Shown in pieces: positions 26,741 to 36,011 of a DNA stretch of 64,000 nucleotides; within the stretch, counting starts at the first letter, position 1; each line of letters opens with the position of its first letter. A program made the translations under genes and the position numbers. Source of the stretch: Myxococcales bacterium (GTDB lineage Bacteria; Myxococcota; Myxococcia; Myxococcales; Myxococcaceae); contig JAUXRI010000316.1 in assembly GCA_030681895.1 (NCBI GenBank), positions 1-64,000 on the forward strand, read 5' to 3'. The notes beneath the pieces are model-generated. The model was not told the DNA's origin. It did not search any database and saw only the letters and a list, made by a program, of their open reading frames with translations.

Positions 26741-28174
26741 TCAGTGGGCCGCCGAGCGCTGGTTGAACTCGTCGAGTGAGAGGGTCGGAGCTGCTGCCGG
26801 CGCGACGCCGCGTGCGCCCTTGGGCTGCAGCTTCGTCGACACCGAGTCCAGGTAGTTCTTCTGGTGCTTCGTCCACTCCTTCGTGTTCACCGGCGCGGCG
26901 AGTTCGGTCGTCGTCAACGTGCGGCCCTGAGCTGCTGCTTCGCGAACCCGCTCCTCACGAATCTGGGCGACCACCTCGAGCACCGCCTCGTCGATGGCGA
27001 AGAGCCCACCGGCTGGCGAGTAGTCGGCACCGCACGCGCTCGCGCCACCCATCGTCGACAGCCCGCGTGAGCCACGCACCGAGAACAGGCCGTGACCGGG
27101 ACGCAGGCCCTTCACTTCACCCGCGGCGAGCGGGCCCGAGAAGACGACGGCGCCCGACTTCGCGTTCTTCACGGTCACGTCGTTGCCGTCGTAGTAGCTG
27201 AAGACCCACAGCTCGCCCGAGGTCGTCACGAGGAACTCGTTGTCGATCTGCATGCCCTCGAGGCCGGCGGCGAAGTGGTGCTCCGCGTAGCCGCCCTTCG
27301 AGTGCTCGAGCGCGGCGACCACGACGTTGACCGGTACGTCGGACTCCACGGTGACGTACTTGTCCGCGAGGGTCAGCGTCTTCGCGGTGCCGCCCTTCAC
27401 CACGCCGTCGAAGAGCACCTCTTTCGTCTTGAGGTCGGTGATGACGACCTTCGCGTCGAGGCGCGGCGAGAGCACGTTGAGGTCGTTCACGCCGTCGGTG
27501 ATGGTGCCGACGTAGGTGTGAAACGACTTGCCGCCCGCGGAGCCGGTGTCGGCCGGCACGGTGAAGCCCTCATCCCAGTACACCTGCGCGGTGAAGGTGC
27601 CGGTGCTGGCGACGACCTCGAGCGTGGCGCCGATGACCTGGTTGAGCTCCTGCTCGAGCGAGACGAACTGGCCCTTCGCGAGCGTCACCTTCTTCACCAG
27701 CTTCTCTTTCTTCGGCGCGCGCACCTCGATGACGGCGTCCTCCATGGCCCAGATGACGACCTTCTCTTTGCCTGAGCTGGCGGCGGGCGGCGTCTGCACG
27801 AACATGTGGTTGGAGCGGAACGAGCCCGTCTCGTCCTTCGCGAAGTAGCCGACGCAGGTGCAGCTCTGTGGCGTGCCGACGAGGATCGAGGCCTTCTTGT
27901 CAGAGAGGAACCCGAACGAGCCCTGGCCCGTCTTCACCACCGTCGCGTCGCCACGATGCACGACGCCCTCCCACAGCGTGCCCTTCTTGCCGGTGAGGGT
28001 GATGATGCGCACGTGCGTGTCGGCCTCGTAGCCCTGCACGATGGCTTCACCGGCCGTGTAGAAATACGTCGTGTAGAGCTGGGACGAGACCTTCGGTTTT
28101 GGTGACGTGGGGCCGTCGACCGGAGCAGCCGTCAGCACCGATGACGCGAGCGCAACGAGCAGAGCAGTGTGCAT
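26741..28174 (-). CDS. Exported beta-rich protein of unknown function, 477 aa
   Basis: A signal peptide (MHTALLVALASSVLTAA) begins a protein of 477 residues made almost entirely of short beta strands. The pattern repeats roughly every 60-80 residues (for example VRIITLTGKKGTLWEGVV and VTVKNAKSGAVVFSGPLA). This is similar in rhythm to IgGFc-binding or propeller-like surface proteins, but no firm family can be named. Several Cys occur as CTC and SACGADY. The final 80 residues are helical and polar. It should reside in the periplasm or be secreted. Downstream on the same strand there is no close partner. Confidence 0.77.
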   Translation of the reverse strand: MHTALLVALASSVLTAAPVDGPTSPKPKVSSQLYTTYFYTAGEAIVQGYEADTHVRIITLTGKKGTLWEGVVHRGDATVVKTGQGSFGFLSDKKASILVGTPQSCTCVGYFAKDETGSFRSNHMFVQTPPAASSGKEKVVIWAMEDAVIEVRAPKKEKLVKKVTLAKGQFVSLEQELNQVIGATLEVVASTGTFTAQVYWDEGFTVPADTGSAGGKSFHTYVGTITDGVNDLNVLSPRLDAKVVITDLKTKEVLFDGVVKGGTAKTLTLADKYVTVESDVPVNVVVAALEHSKGGYAEHHFAAGLEGMQIDNEFLVTTSGELWVFSYYDGNDVTVKNAKSGAVVFSGPLAAGEVKGLRPGHGLFSVRGSRGLSTMGGASACGADYSPAGGLFAIDEAVLEVVAQIREERVREAAAQGRTLTTTELAAPVNTKEWTKHQKNYLDSVSTKLQPKGARGVAPAAAPTLSLDEFNQRSAAH

Positions 28175-28241
28175 GGGCTCCTTGAACGGGCGAGCCGTGC
28201 GGGCGATCTGCTCCCAGTGAATCGGTCGATATCGCGAGTGG

Positions 28242-28925
28242 TTAGCCGTGCGCGGTCACCACGATGGCGGGCCGCTCCAGCTTCGCGGTGCCGAACAGCA
28301 GGTCCCACAGCGGGAAGGTGCCGGCGAAGTGCGAGTCGTACTCACGCGGGTCGGCGCTGTGGTGGCGCTGGTGGAAGACGGGAGAGGTGAGGAGCCAGTA
28401 CAGCGGTCCGAAGCTCCAGCGCACGTTGGCGTGCAGGAGCGTGGTGAAGGCCTTGCGAAGGAGCACGACGCTCCCGAGGTCTGACAGCGACGCGCCGAGC
28501 AGCACGCCCGGCAGGCCGACCACGACGCCATGCACCACGAAGTCGACGGGGTGTTGCCGCCACGCATCGAGCCAGTGCAGCTCGACGGCCTGGTGATGGA
28601 CCTGGTGGAACCTCCACAGCAGCGGCACGCGGTGCATCGCGCGGTGAATCCAATAGCCGAGCAGATCAGCCGCGAAGAAGACGAACACCACCCGGCCCGC
28701 CGTTCGTGAGGCAGGCGCGTTCACCAGTGACGCCAGCCCGTCGAGGAGGGGACCACCGAGGAGCTCCATGAGGACGGTGTTGAGGATGAAGAGCGCGGCT
28801 CCGATGAACATCGAGCGGGTCGAGGCGCGAGGTGACGTGCCCGGGGCCAGGTACTCGAGCGGCACGAAGAGGCCTGCCATCAGCACGAGGAAGACCAGCG
28901 CGCCGAGCAGCGTGGCCGACAGCAT
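28242..28925 (-). CDS. Sterol desaturase / fatty acid hydroxylase family membrane enzyme
   Basis: A protein of 227 residues with four or so membrane helices and the three His clusters that bind a di-iron centre in this family: HRAMH near residue 114, HQVHH near 126 and HQRHH near 205. These enzymes add hydroxyl groups or double bonds to sterols, carotenoids or fatty chains using O2. Its ATG overlaps the stop of a 50-residue membrane protein gene (TGATG), so it is the third gene of a tight operon starting at 29366. The substrate cannot be told from sequence. Confidence 0.9.
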   Translation of the reverse strand: MLSATLLGALVFLVLMAGLFVPLEYLAPGTSPRASTRSMFIGAALFILNTVLMELLGGPLLDGLASLVNAPASRTAGRVVFVFFAADLLGYWIHRAMHRVPLLWRFHQVHHQAVELHWLDAWRQHPVDFVVHGVVVGLPGVLLGASLSDLGSVVLLRKAFTTLLHANVRWSFGPLYWLLTSPVFHQRHHSADPREYDSHFAGTFPLWDLLFGTAKLERPAIVVTAHG

Positions 28926-29077
28926 CAGTACGCCTCGAACACGCCGAAGAAGAGCTGCGGGCGACCGAGGTCGTGGAGTGGCGGGTCGACGAAACCCTTG
29001 TAGACGATGGAGCCGAACGCGACCCAGGCGACCGTCAGCACCGCGAGCGCGAGAAATCGACGCAGCGCGCGGCTCAC
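28925..29077 (-). CDS. Small single-helix membrane protein, 50 aa
   Basis: A 50-codon gene starting at GTG 29077 and ending in TGA overlapping the ATG of the hydroxylase gene. Residues 7-27 (RFLALAVLTVAWVAFGSIVYK) form one membrane helix with a basic N terminus, so the C terminus probably faces the periplasm. The last residues are FFGVFEAY. The protein encoded just upstream ends FGRFEGY, so the two share a C-terminal FGxFExY signature. Coding support comes from the 1-base overlap with the next gene, the tight spacing from the previous stop, and the shared tail. No known family is recognised. Confidence 0.72.
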   Translation of the reverse strand: MSRALRRFLALAVLTVAWVAFGSIVYKGFVDPPLHDLGRPQLFFGVFEAY

Positions 29078-29078
29078 C

Positions 29079-29366
29079 TCAGTAGCCCTCGAACCGGCCG
29101 AAGCGGACGCGCCGTCGCGTGTTCGGCTTCACCTCTTCCGGCACCAGGATGCCCAGGTCGACGGGCACTTCGATCTTCAGCTTGCGCATCGTGACCGGGG
29201 TCGCGGGCGTGAGCGCGTCATCGAGCTGCTCGACCGATTCCGTCGCGCGCGCTTCGGCGATGTCCGCGACCACGACGGCGGCCATGACCGACATCGACGC
29301 CGCCATGGCCACAGCAGCCGCCACCATCGTCGGGGCCTTGCGAGTCTGCTTTTCGTGCAACGCCAT
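29079..29366 (-). CDS. Small membrane protein, 95 aa, first gene of micro-operon
   Basis: A protein of 95 residues with a basic N terminus (MALHEKQTRK), one Ala/Val/Met-rich helix (about 13-36) and a polar C-terminal domain with VTMRKLKIEVPVDLG, ending RFGRFEGY. GAGGTGA lies four bases before the ATG, a good ribosome site. The following small gene starts one base after its stop. The C-terminal FGxFExY signature is shared with that protein, which suggests paralogy or a common docking or sorting role. Function unknown. Confidence 0.78.
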   Translation of the reverse strand: MALHEKQTRKAPTMVAAAVAMAASMSVMAAVVVADIAEARATESVEQLDDALTPATPVTMRKLKIEVPVDLGILVPEEVKPNTRRRVRFGRFEGY

Positions 29367-29467
29367 GATTCACCTCAGGGTCGAAGGCTGCAGTGAGTGA
29401 GATGCAGGCACGGACGACGTCGTGCACGACGCCTCAGACCCTCAGCGAGGTCTCGAAGTTCCGCAGC

Positions 29468-30400
29468 TCACCTCGCGCGGCGCGTGGACCGAGCTGGCAT
29501 GCCGACCCGCGCGCGCGCGGCCTCGAAGTCATGAGCGATCACCATCACGCTGGCCCACATGCGGAATGGCGCCCACGCGCGCGCGACCGACTCGACCTGT
29601 TCGTCGCTCGGCACGCCCTTCAGGCCGTACGCGATGGCGACCGCGCCATGGAGCGTGCGTTCGCTCAGCGGTAGCACGTCGAGCGGTCCACACCCGCGCA
29701 TCAGAATCGCGTCGGCTGTCCACGGGCCCACGCCGCGAATCTGCATCAAGTCCTCCCGCGCCTTCGTGAAGGGCATCGCGGTGAGCCGAGCGACCTCGAG
29801 CCGGCCTTCGAGCGCGGCGGTGGCGACGGCCTTGAGCCGCTCGAGCTTCTCGTCACTGAGCCCGGGGAACGAGCGGAGCGCGAGGAGGCTCTGCGGGCGC
29901 GGAAACGAGGCGACCGCTTCACCGTCGACGAGCGAGACGTCTCGTGCCTGCTCGGCGATGCGCACCTGGAGGGCCGCGGCCTGGGTCATTCGGATTCGCT
30001 GCGAGAGCACCGACCACCCCGCCATCACGTACGGCGAGTAGGCGACCACGGGCCGGAACCCGCCGGGCGTTGCGCTCGAGATGCGCGCAAGCACGGGGTC
30101 ACCATCGAGGACGCGGCGCCACCCGTCGACGTCGTGGTCGAGCGCGAGGAACCGCGCGACCTGTTTGCGCACGACGTCGAGGGCGGCGGTTCCGGTGGCG
30201 CGAGCCTGCACGGTGGAGTCGTCGAAGCGCAGCGTCACCGAGATGACGTCGAAGGTGCCGTCGAGCGGGAACGCCACGGTGACGTCGTTCGCGTTGCAGC
30301 TCCTGCTTCCTCTCAAGAAGCCGCAGGCCAGCTTTCGTACCGGCTCGAGCGAGAAGGGTGGTGGTGCGTCGAGGGTGAACGTGAGGGGTTCAGCGCGCAT
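29468..30400 (-). CDS. DNA-3-methyladenine glycosylase II-like protein (AlkA family), altered catalytic position
   Basis: A protein of 310 residues with AlkA architecture: an N-terminal beta domain (1-110) and a helical glycosylase domain with the helix-hairpin-helix LMQIRGVGPWTADAILMRG (218-236). These enzymes flip out and excise alkylated purines. In relatives the catalytic Asp lies three residues after the Pro of the DVFPxxD motif. Here the stretch is LDVLPLSERTL, so Glu247 takes that place. Whether Glu supports catalysis is uncertain. The gene starts at ATG 30400 inside the end of a MarR-type regulator gene (11-base overlap), so the two are co-expressed. Confidence 0.86.
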   Translation of the reverse strand: MRAEPLTFTLDAPPPFSLEPVRKLACGFLRGSRSCNANDVTVAFPLDGTFDVISVTLRFDDSTVQARATGTAALDVVRKQVARFLALDHDVDGWRRVLDGDPVLARISSATPGGFRPVVAYSPYVMAGWSVLSQRIRMTQAAALQVRIAEQARDVSLVDGEAVASFPRPQSLLALRSFPGLSDEKLERLKAVATAALEGRLEVARLTAMPFTKAREDLMQIRGVGPWTADAILMRGCGPLDVLPLSERTLHGAVAIAYGLKGVPSDEQVESVARAWAPFRMWASVMVIAHDFEAARARVGMPARSTRRAR

Positions 30401-30803
30401 GGAGGGCCTCCAGGTGAGAGACATCGACGCCAGCGAAGAAGCGACGGTCGACCTCACGCACCAGCGCTCCGCAGGCGCGCAGCTCGTCCCGGCCTGCCGG
30501 CGTCAGCTCGAGCCGCCAGGTGCGCGAGTCCTTCGGGTCGTCACGCCGGATGATGAGTCCGCGCTGCTCGAGGGCTCGCACCACCTGCGACGTGGTCATC
30601 GGGTCCGTGGCAGCCGACTTCGCGACCTCGGCCTGGGTCGGTGCGCCACGACGGCCGTGCCAGGCGATCGCTCCCAGCACGAAGAACTGCGTCGCGGTCA
30701 GGCGTTCCCCGAGGGTGTCCTGAACGGCTGCGCGCCAGGCGAGCGCTGCGTGCCAGAGGTGGAAGCCAGGGCTTCGGGAGGGGGCCTTCGCCTGGTCTGT
30801 CAT
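30390..30803 (-). CDS. MarR-family transcriptional regulator
   Basis: A protein of 137 residues from ATG 30803, with the winged-helix core of MarR proteins: LTATQFFVLGAIAWHG, then PTQAEVAKSAATDPMTTSQVV as recognition region and LEQRGLIIRRDDPKDSR as wing. MarR proteins are dimeric repressors that often respond to small aromatic or oxidising molecules. An imperfect palindrome lies just upstream of its own start, suggesting autoregulation together with the overlapping AlkA-type gene. An in-frame extension upstream is unlikely because it would cover the AT-rich promoter. Confidence 0.9.
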   Translation of the reverse strand: MTDQAKAPSRSPGFHLWHAALAWRAAVQDTLGERLTATQFFVLGAIAWHGRRGAPTQAEVAKSAATDPMTTSQVVRALEQRGLIIRRDDPKDSRTWRLELTPAGRDELRACGALVREVDRRFFAGVDVSHLEALHAR

Positions 30804-30817
30804 ATGCGTCACTATGA

Positions 30818-30831
30818 TATATGCACATATG
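30818..30831 (-). promoter_or_regulatory. Likely MarR operator
   Basis: ATATG-CA-CATAT at 30819-30830 is an inverted repeat in an unusually AT-rich patch 15 bases upstream of the MarR start. Overlapping TATGATAT could serve as a -10 element. This matches the usual MarR autorepression layout. Confidence 0.6.
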
Positions 30832-31456
30832 AAATGCCAGCCCCGGCAGAGACGCGCCACGGGAACTGAGCGTGTGAGCACGTCGTCGTTGTTCGGACAG
30901 GTGCGACTTCAACGCCGGCTTCGACATCGGCAGCGCTACGAGACCGGCGTCAGCCTCGAGGGAGGCTGAGCACTCGCGAGAGTCGCAGCATTTGACGTCG
31001 GGGGAGTGGAGGGACGGCGCGCGCGATGACTCGAGCTTGGGCCCGTTGTCGACGCGGTCGGTGCCTGAGCTCCGGCGGCGTCACGCGGCTTCACGATGAG
31101 CGGGAAGCCCACGCACGGGACGTTCGGCGACCTTCATGGTCAGCGACCGGCCGCCGCGTCCCGTTCCTGGCTGCCAGCGCTCCAGAGGGGACGAGGGCAT
31201 CAGCGCAGAGGGCGCTCCGATGCCTCGAGTGTCGGTCGTCGTGAAGGAATCCGGCGCACTCCGCGACGAATCACCGGTTCGGGTCCAGGGAGCCGGTGGC
31301 GGGCGGCATTCCGAACACGTCTCGGGCGGGACGTGTGGCGCATCGCGGTTGACGCATTTTCACGTCAACCGCGAGCTCTCTGGAGTCCGCGACGAGACGT
31401 GTTCCAAACGTCGCCCGCCGCTCTCCGCCGACGCGGCCCCCGACCTCCAGTAGCGG
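30832..31456. other. Gene-poor stretch with no supported coding region
   Basis: About 620 bases without a convincing gene. Open frames here are Arg-rich with no ribosome site and no recognisable protein character. The right part holds three hairpins (31315-31414, listed separately) and the stretch runs into a DUF2378 gene fragment. The region looks like decayed or mobile-insertion-scarred DNA, but I see no transposase or terminal repeats. Confidence 0.6.
31315..31414. repeat. Cluster of three perfect inverted repeats
   Basis: Within 100 bases there are three hairpins. ACACGTC/GACGTGT has arms of 7 and a loop of 8 (31315-31336). CGCGGTTGACG/CGTCAACCGCG has arms of 11 and a loop of 8, CATTTTCA (31344-31373). 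GCGACG/CGTCGC has arms of 6 (31389-31414). The middle one is the strongest intergenic hairpin seen outside terminators. It could be a structured RNA, a protein-binding array or the end of a lost element. Confidence 0.7.
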
Positions 31457-31543
31457 TCAACGCTCCCAGGACGCGCGGAAACACACCGAGTCGTCGTCGA
31501 AGCGCGTGACGTCGACTCGGGAGCCAACCGCCTTCGTCTCGCG
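31457..31543 (-). pseudogene. 3'-terminal fragment of a DUF2378-family gene
   Basis: The minus strand encodes RETKAVGSRVDVTRFDDDSV followed by CFRASWER and a stop. This is identical to the end of the DUF2378 protein at 22686 except for one Trp to Cys change. Of 87 bases, 84 match 23169-23255 in inverted orientation. Upstream of the matching block the frame soon reaches a stop, and no other part of the gene is present. It is therefore a gene-end fragment, recently copied or conserved from a lost paralogue. Confidence 0.82.
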
Positions 31544-31673
31544 TTGCCGTCGGGCTGCGTTGACCACGGACTGCGCCAATTCGAGCTGGCCCTCGTGTCT
31601 CGAGGCTTTGGACGCCCTTCACGACCGCCGCCCCAAAGAGCCGGCGCCTCATCAATGGAGCGTCAGTCCTACG

Positions 31674-32447
31674 TCACATGAAGTCATCGCACGGCGTGCC
31701 GAGCTTCTCGCCCGAGTACGGCCCGAGGTCGACGTACACCATGCGCGCATTGCGGAAGGTCTCGAGGTCGACGGTGGTGAGCTTCAGCTCCGTCTTGCCC
31801 TTCACCCACTTCGTCTCGCCGGTGCCGCTGACCAACCGGAGCGAGCCGTCCTTGGTGGCGAAGATCTGCCCCTGGTCGTCGTCGACCACGTCCTTGAGCG
31901 CGGCGAGCTTCATCTTCCCGCGCGGGCCGACGAAGACGCGCCAGTCGCGGCGGTCGCTGTCGTCATCGGTGCGCAGGCGGTCGACCAGGTAGTAGGTCCC
32001 GGTGTCGTCGCGGAAGAGCAGCGCGGGCCGGCGCGTCCACTTCGAGCCTCGGAGCGCAGCGCTGCTGATCATCTTCGCGGCCTCGTCCTTCGGCACCTTC
32101 GTCAGCTTCGTCGAGATGTCGGCGCACGAGACGTCGAACTGGCGGCTCTCGTCCTTCATGTTGAACGACGCGTAGCTGTTCTCGGCCCGGTAGACGCGCG
32201 GGTCCCAGAACGAGAGACCGAACGACTCGGTGCCGCTGGCGCCACCGCCGATGACGCGCACGAGGTGAAACGTCTTGCCGTCGCCGTAGAGGGTCGGGCC
32301 GGCGAGGGGCTCCTTCGCGTTGTAGATGACGTAGTGACCCTTGCCGTCGGTGACGGCGGCCATGGCGTCTTTCTTGTCGCCGAGGTCGACGACTTTGTCG
32401 GGGCCAATCTGCGCGAGGACGGCGAGGGCGAGGGCGAGAGCGTGCAT
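31674..32447 (-). CDS. Exported protein of unknown function, 257 aa
   Basis: The ATG at 32447 begins a short signal peptide (MHALALALAVLAQIG). The mature protein (about 240 residues) is beta-rich and charged, with GKGHYVIYNAKEPLAGPTLY, a WDPRVYRAENSYASFNMKD segment and a C terminus with GTPCDDFM. Two Cys (one in VSCADIS, one near the end) could pair. No family recognised. It is divergent from the kinase gene at 32569, with 121 bases between, and the DUF2378 fragment lies downstream. Confidence 0.8.
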   Translation of the reverse strand: MHALALALAVLAQIGPDKVVDLGDKKDAMAAVTDGKGHYVIYNAKEPLAGPTLYGDGKTFHLVRVIGGGASGTESFGLSFWDPRVYRAENSYASFNMKDESRQFDVSCADISTKLTKVPKDEAAKMISSAALRGSKWTRRPALLFRDDTGTYYLVDRLRTDDDSDRRDWRVFVGPRGKMKLAALKDVVDDDQGQIFATKDGSLRLVSGTGETKWVKGKTELKLTTVDLETFRNARMVYVDLGPYSGEKLGTPCDDFM

Positions 32448-32568
32448 GGCGGGGTTGTACTCCAGATGACGTGACGGAAAAGGCGCCTGGCGAGTCGATG
32501 CAGGCAGACGTCGGAGCGTGCGCCGAATTCTCCGAAGGCCCGTTCGCGCGCTGTAAGGTGCCGCCGAG

Positions 32569-34173
<1,605 letters not shown>

Positions 34174-34286
34174 GTCGTTGAGTGCCGAGTCCGTTCGGAG
34201 CGGCCGTCGTGATGCGCCTGCTCGCGAAGCGCGCTCGCCGCAGCGCTCTGTCAGGCGCCTGCTCGTGTGCACGTCTGCCGCGAGTC

Positions 34287-35084
34287 ATGTCCTCCTCGAC
34301 CCTCATCTCGCGCTTCGCCCAGGCCGGCCTGCCGCTGCAGGTGCTCGAGCGCCCGCTGTTTGGTGGCAGGGGCCAGGGGCGAGACATCGTTCAGCTCGAC
34401 ATCACGCGTGGTGAGCGTCGGCGCGCGGCCGAGTCGTTCCGGCTCTGGCCCGGCGCGTCCGACAACCGCGTGCTCGTCACCACCGTCGACAAGCCCCGCC
34501 AGCAGCTCATCGTGATGGTGCACGAGCCGCGTCGGCGCTTCGAGTTCGAGGTCAGCAAGCACCAGAGCCCGCCTGGCGACGCGCGGCTGGTTCGCGAGAC
34601 GAAGTGGGCCCGCGTGTTCGAGCAGTTCACCAACGACCGCAAGCGCCACTTCCTCGCGGGCATGGACGAGCAGCACCTCTTCATCGCGCAGCTGCCTCAT
34701 GCTGCGCCGACCGTCTGGGCTGCACACGTCGCGTTGAAGGGTGACGACGTTCGGCAGGCCGAGCGCCGCGTTGGCGGCAAGACCGTTCGCCAGGGTGAGT
34801 GGTTCTTCGTGCAGCCCACGCCGGCCGAGCTGCTCGAGGTCGAAGCCTTCATCACGACGACGCCGCACCGCGTCTCCCGCAACGTCGGCATCGCCCAGGC
34901 GGCGCAGCTGCGTCGCGTCGGCCGGCCGCACGACGCCGATGAGGTCGTCGTCATCAAGGAGCGCATCTACGTGCGCGGCCACGTGAAGCACCCCGACCAC
35001 GCCACGCTCTTCCTGCGCGGCTGGCGGCGCACCTTCGGCAACACCGAGGCCTCGCAGCCCGAAGGTGTGTACTGGGTCGATTGA
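34287..35084 (+). CDS. Hypothetical protein, 265 aa
   Basis: I chose ATG 34287 (MSSSTLISRFAQAG), since the longer frame upstream is Arg-rich without protein character. The protein is soluble, basic and well mixed. Notable segments are DKPRQQLIVMVHEPRRRFEF, LAGMDEQHLFIAQLP and the C-terminal RGHVKHPDHATLFLRGWRR then FGNTEAS. The last part is reminiscent of hypothetical proteins that I have no name for. No signal peptide. It follows the kinase gene by 113 bases on the same strand. Confidence 0.77.
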   Translation: MSSSTLISRFAQAGLPLQVLERPLFGGRGQGRDIVQLDITRGERRRAAESFRLWPGASDNRVLVTTVDKPRQQLIVMVHEPRRRFEFEVSKHQSPPGDARLVRETKWARVFEQFTNDRKRHFLAGMDEQHLFIAQLPHAAPTVWAAHVALKGDDVRQAERRVGGKTVRQGEWFFVQPTPAELLEVEAFITTTPHRVSRNVGIAQAAQLRRVGRPHDADEVVVIKERIYVRGHVKHPDHATLFLRGWRRTFGNTEASQPEGVYWVD

Positions 35085-35126
35085 CGTCGCTCGGCGTGTG
35101 CTCTTCTGTGGAGCGAGGAGGAGCAC

Positions 35127-36005
35127 ATGCCGAAGCGCATCCTGGTGACGGGTGGTGGGCGAGGGCTCGGGCGTGCCGCCGCCGTGCAGCTGGCGAAGGC
35201 CGGGCACCACGTGCTGCTCACGGCACGCACGGAGGCCGCAGGCGCCGCTGTCGTCGCCGAGGTGAAGGCCGTGAAGCCCGACGCGCACGTCGAAGCCCGT
35301 GTGCTCGACCTCGCCGCCTTCGCCTCCATTCGGAGCTTCGCCTCGAGCCTTCCATCCATCGAGCGCTTCGACGTCATCGTCCACGTCGCGGGCGTGATGC
35401 AGCAGAGCCCTTTGCGACGCCGCTCCGCGGATGGCTTCGAAGAGACGCTGGCCGTCAACACGCTGGCGCCGTTTCTGCTCACACACGAGCTCCTCGGGAA
35501 GGTGAGCGGCGGCGACAAGTCGGGGCGGATTGTCTGCGTGTCGTCACGCCTGCATCTGCCCGACTCCCGCGGCGCGCCGGTCCGCTACGACTTCGACGAC
35601 CCGAACCTCGAGCGCGACTACGAGCCGAACCGCGCCTACAAGAACTCGAAGCTCGCGCTGCTGTGGTTCGCGTTCGAGCTCGCGCGCCGCACGCCGAAGG
35701 AGCGCTTCACCGTGCACGGCATGTGTCCCGGCTTCGTGCCCGAGACCGCCGCAGCGTCGACGACAGGCTTCATGAACCTCGTGATGCGCTTCGTGATGCC
35801 GATGATGCCGTTCGCGACGAGCCTGCACGATGCGGTCGACTCCATCTGCTTCACGGCGACCGACCCGTCACTCGACGCCACGACGGGCGGCTTCTGGGCC
35901 GAGAAGAAGCCGAGCCCCGCGAGCGCGCAGGCGAACGATCTGGCCGACGCGAAGCGCTTCTTCGAATGGGCGTGTGACGCAACGAAGACGGGACCGTGGC
36001 AGTGA
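35127..36005 (+). CDS. Short-chain dehydrogenase/reductase
   Basis: A classical SDR of 292 residues. The cofactor loop is TGGGRGLG (8-15), the NNAG-equivalent is HVAGVM, the catalytic Ser is in IVCVSSRLHLP, and the YxxxK pair is in YKNSK (about 171-175). The insertion RYDFDDPNLERDYEPNRAY before the Tyr is typical of retinol-dehydrogenase-like SDRs. These use NADP(H) to oxidise or reduce alcohols and ketones. GAGGAGGAG precedes the ATG, a strong ribosome site. The substrate is unknown. Confidence 0.92.
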   Translation: MPKRILVTGGGRGLGRAAAVQLAKAGHHVLLTARTEAAGAAVVAEVKAVKPDAHVEARVLDLAAFASIRSFASSLPSIERFDVIVHVAGVMQQSPLRRRSADGFEETLAVNTLAPFLLTHELLGKVSGGDKSGRIVCVSSRLHLPDSRGAPVRYDFDDPNLERDYEPNRAYKNSKLALLWFAFELARRTPKERFTVHGMCPGFVPETAAASTTGFMNLVMRFVMPMMPFATSLHDAVDSICFTATDPSLDATTGGFWAEKKPSPASAQANDLADAKRFFEWACDATKTGPWQ

Positions 36006-36011
36006 CGACGT

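Noticed and set aside
31096-31453. Short plus-strand frames in the gene-poor stretch
   Set aside because: They lack ribosome sites, protein-like composition and conservation signals, and cross the hairpin array.
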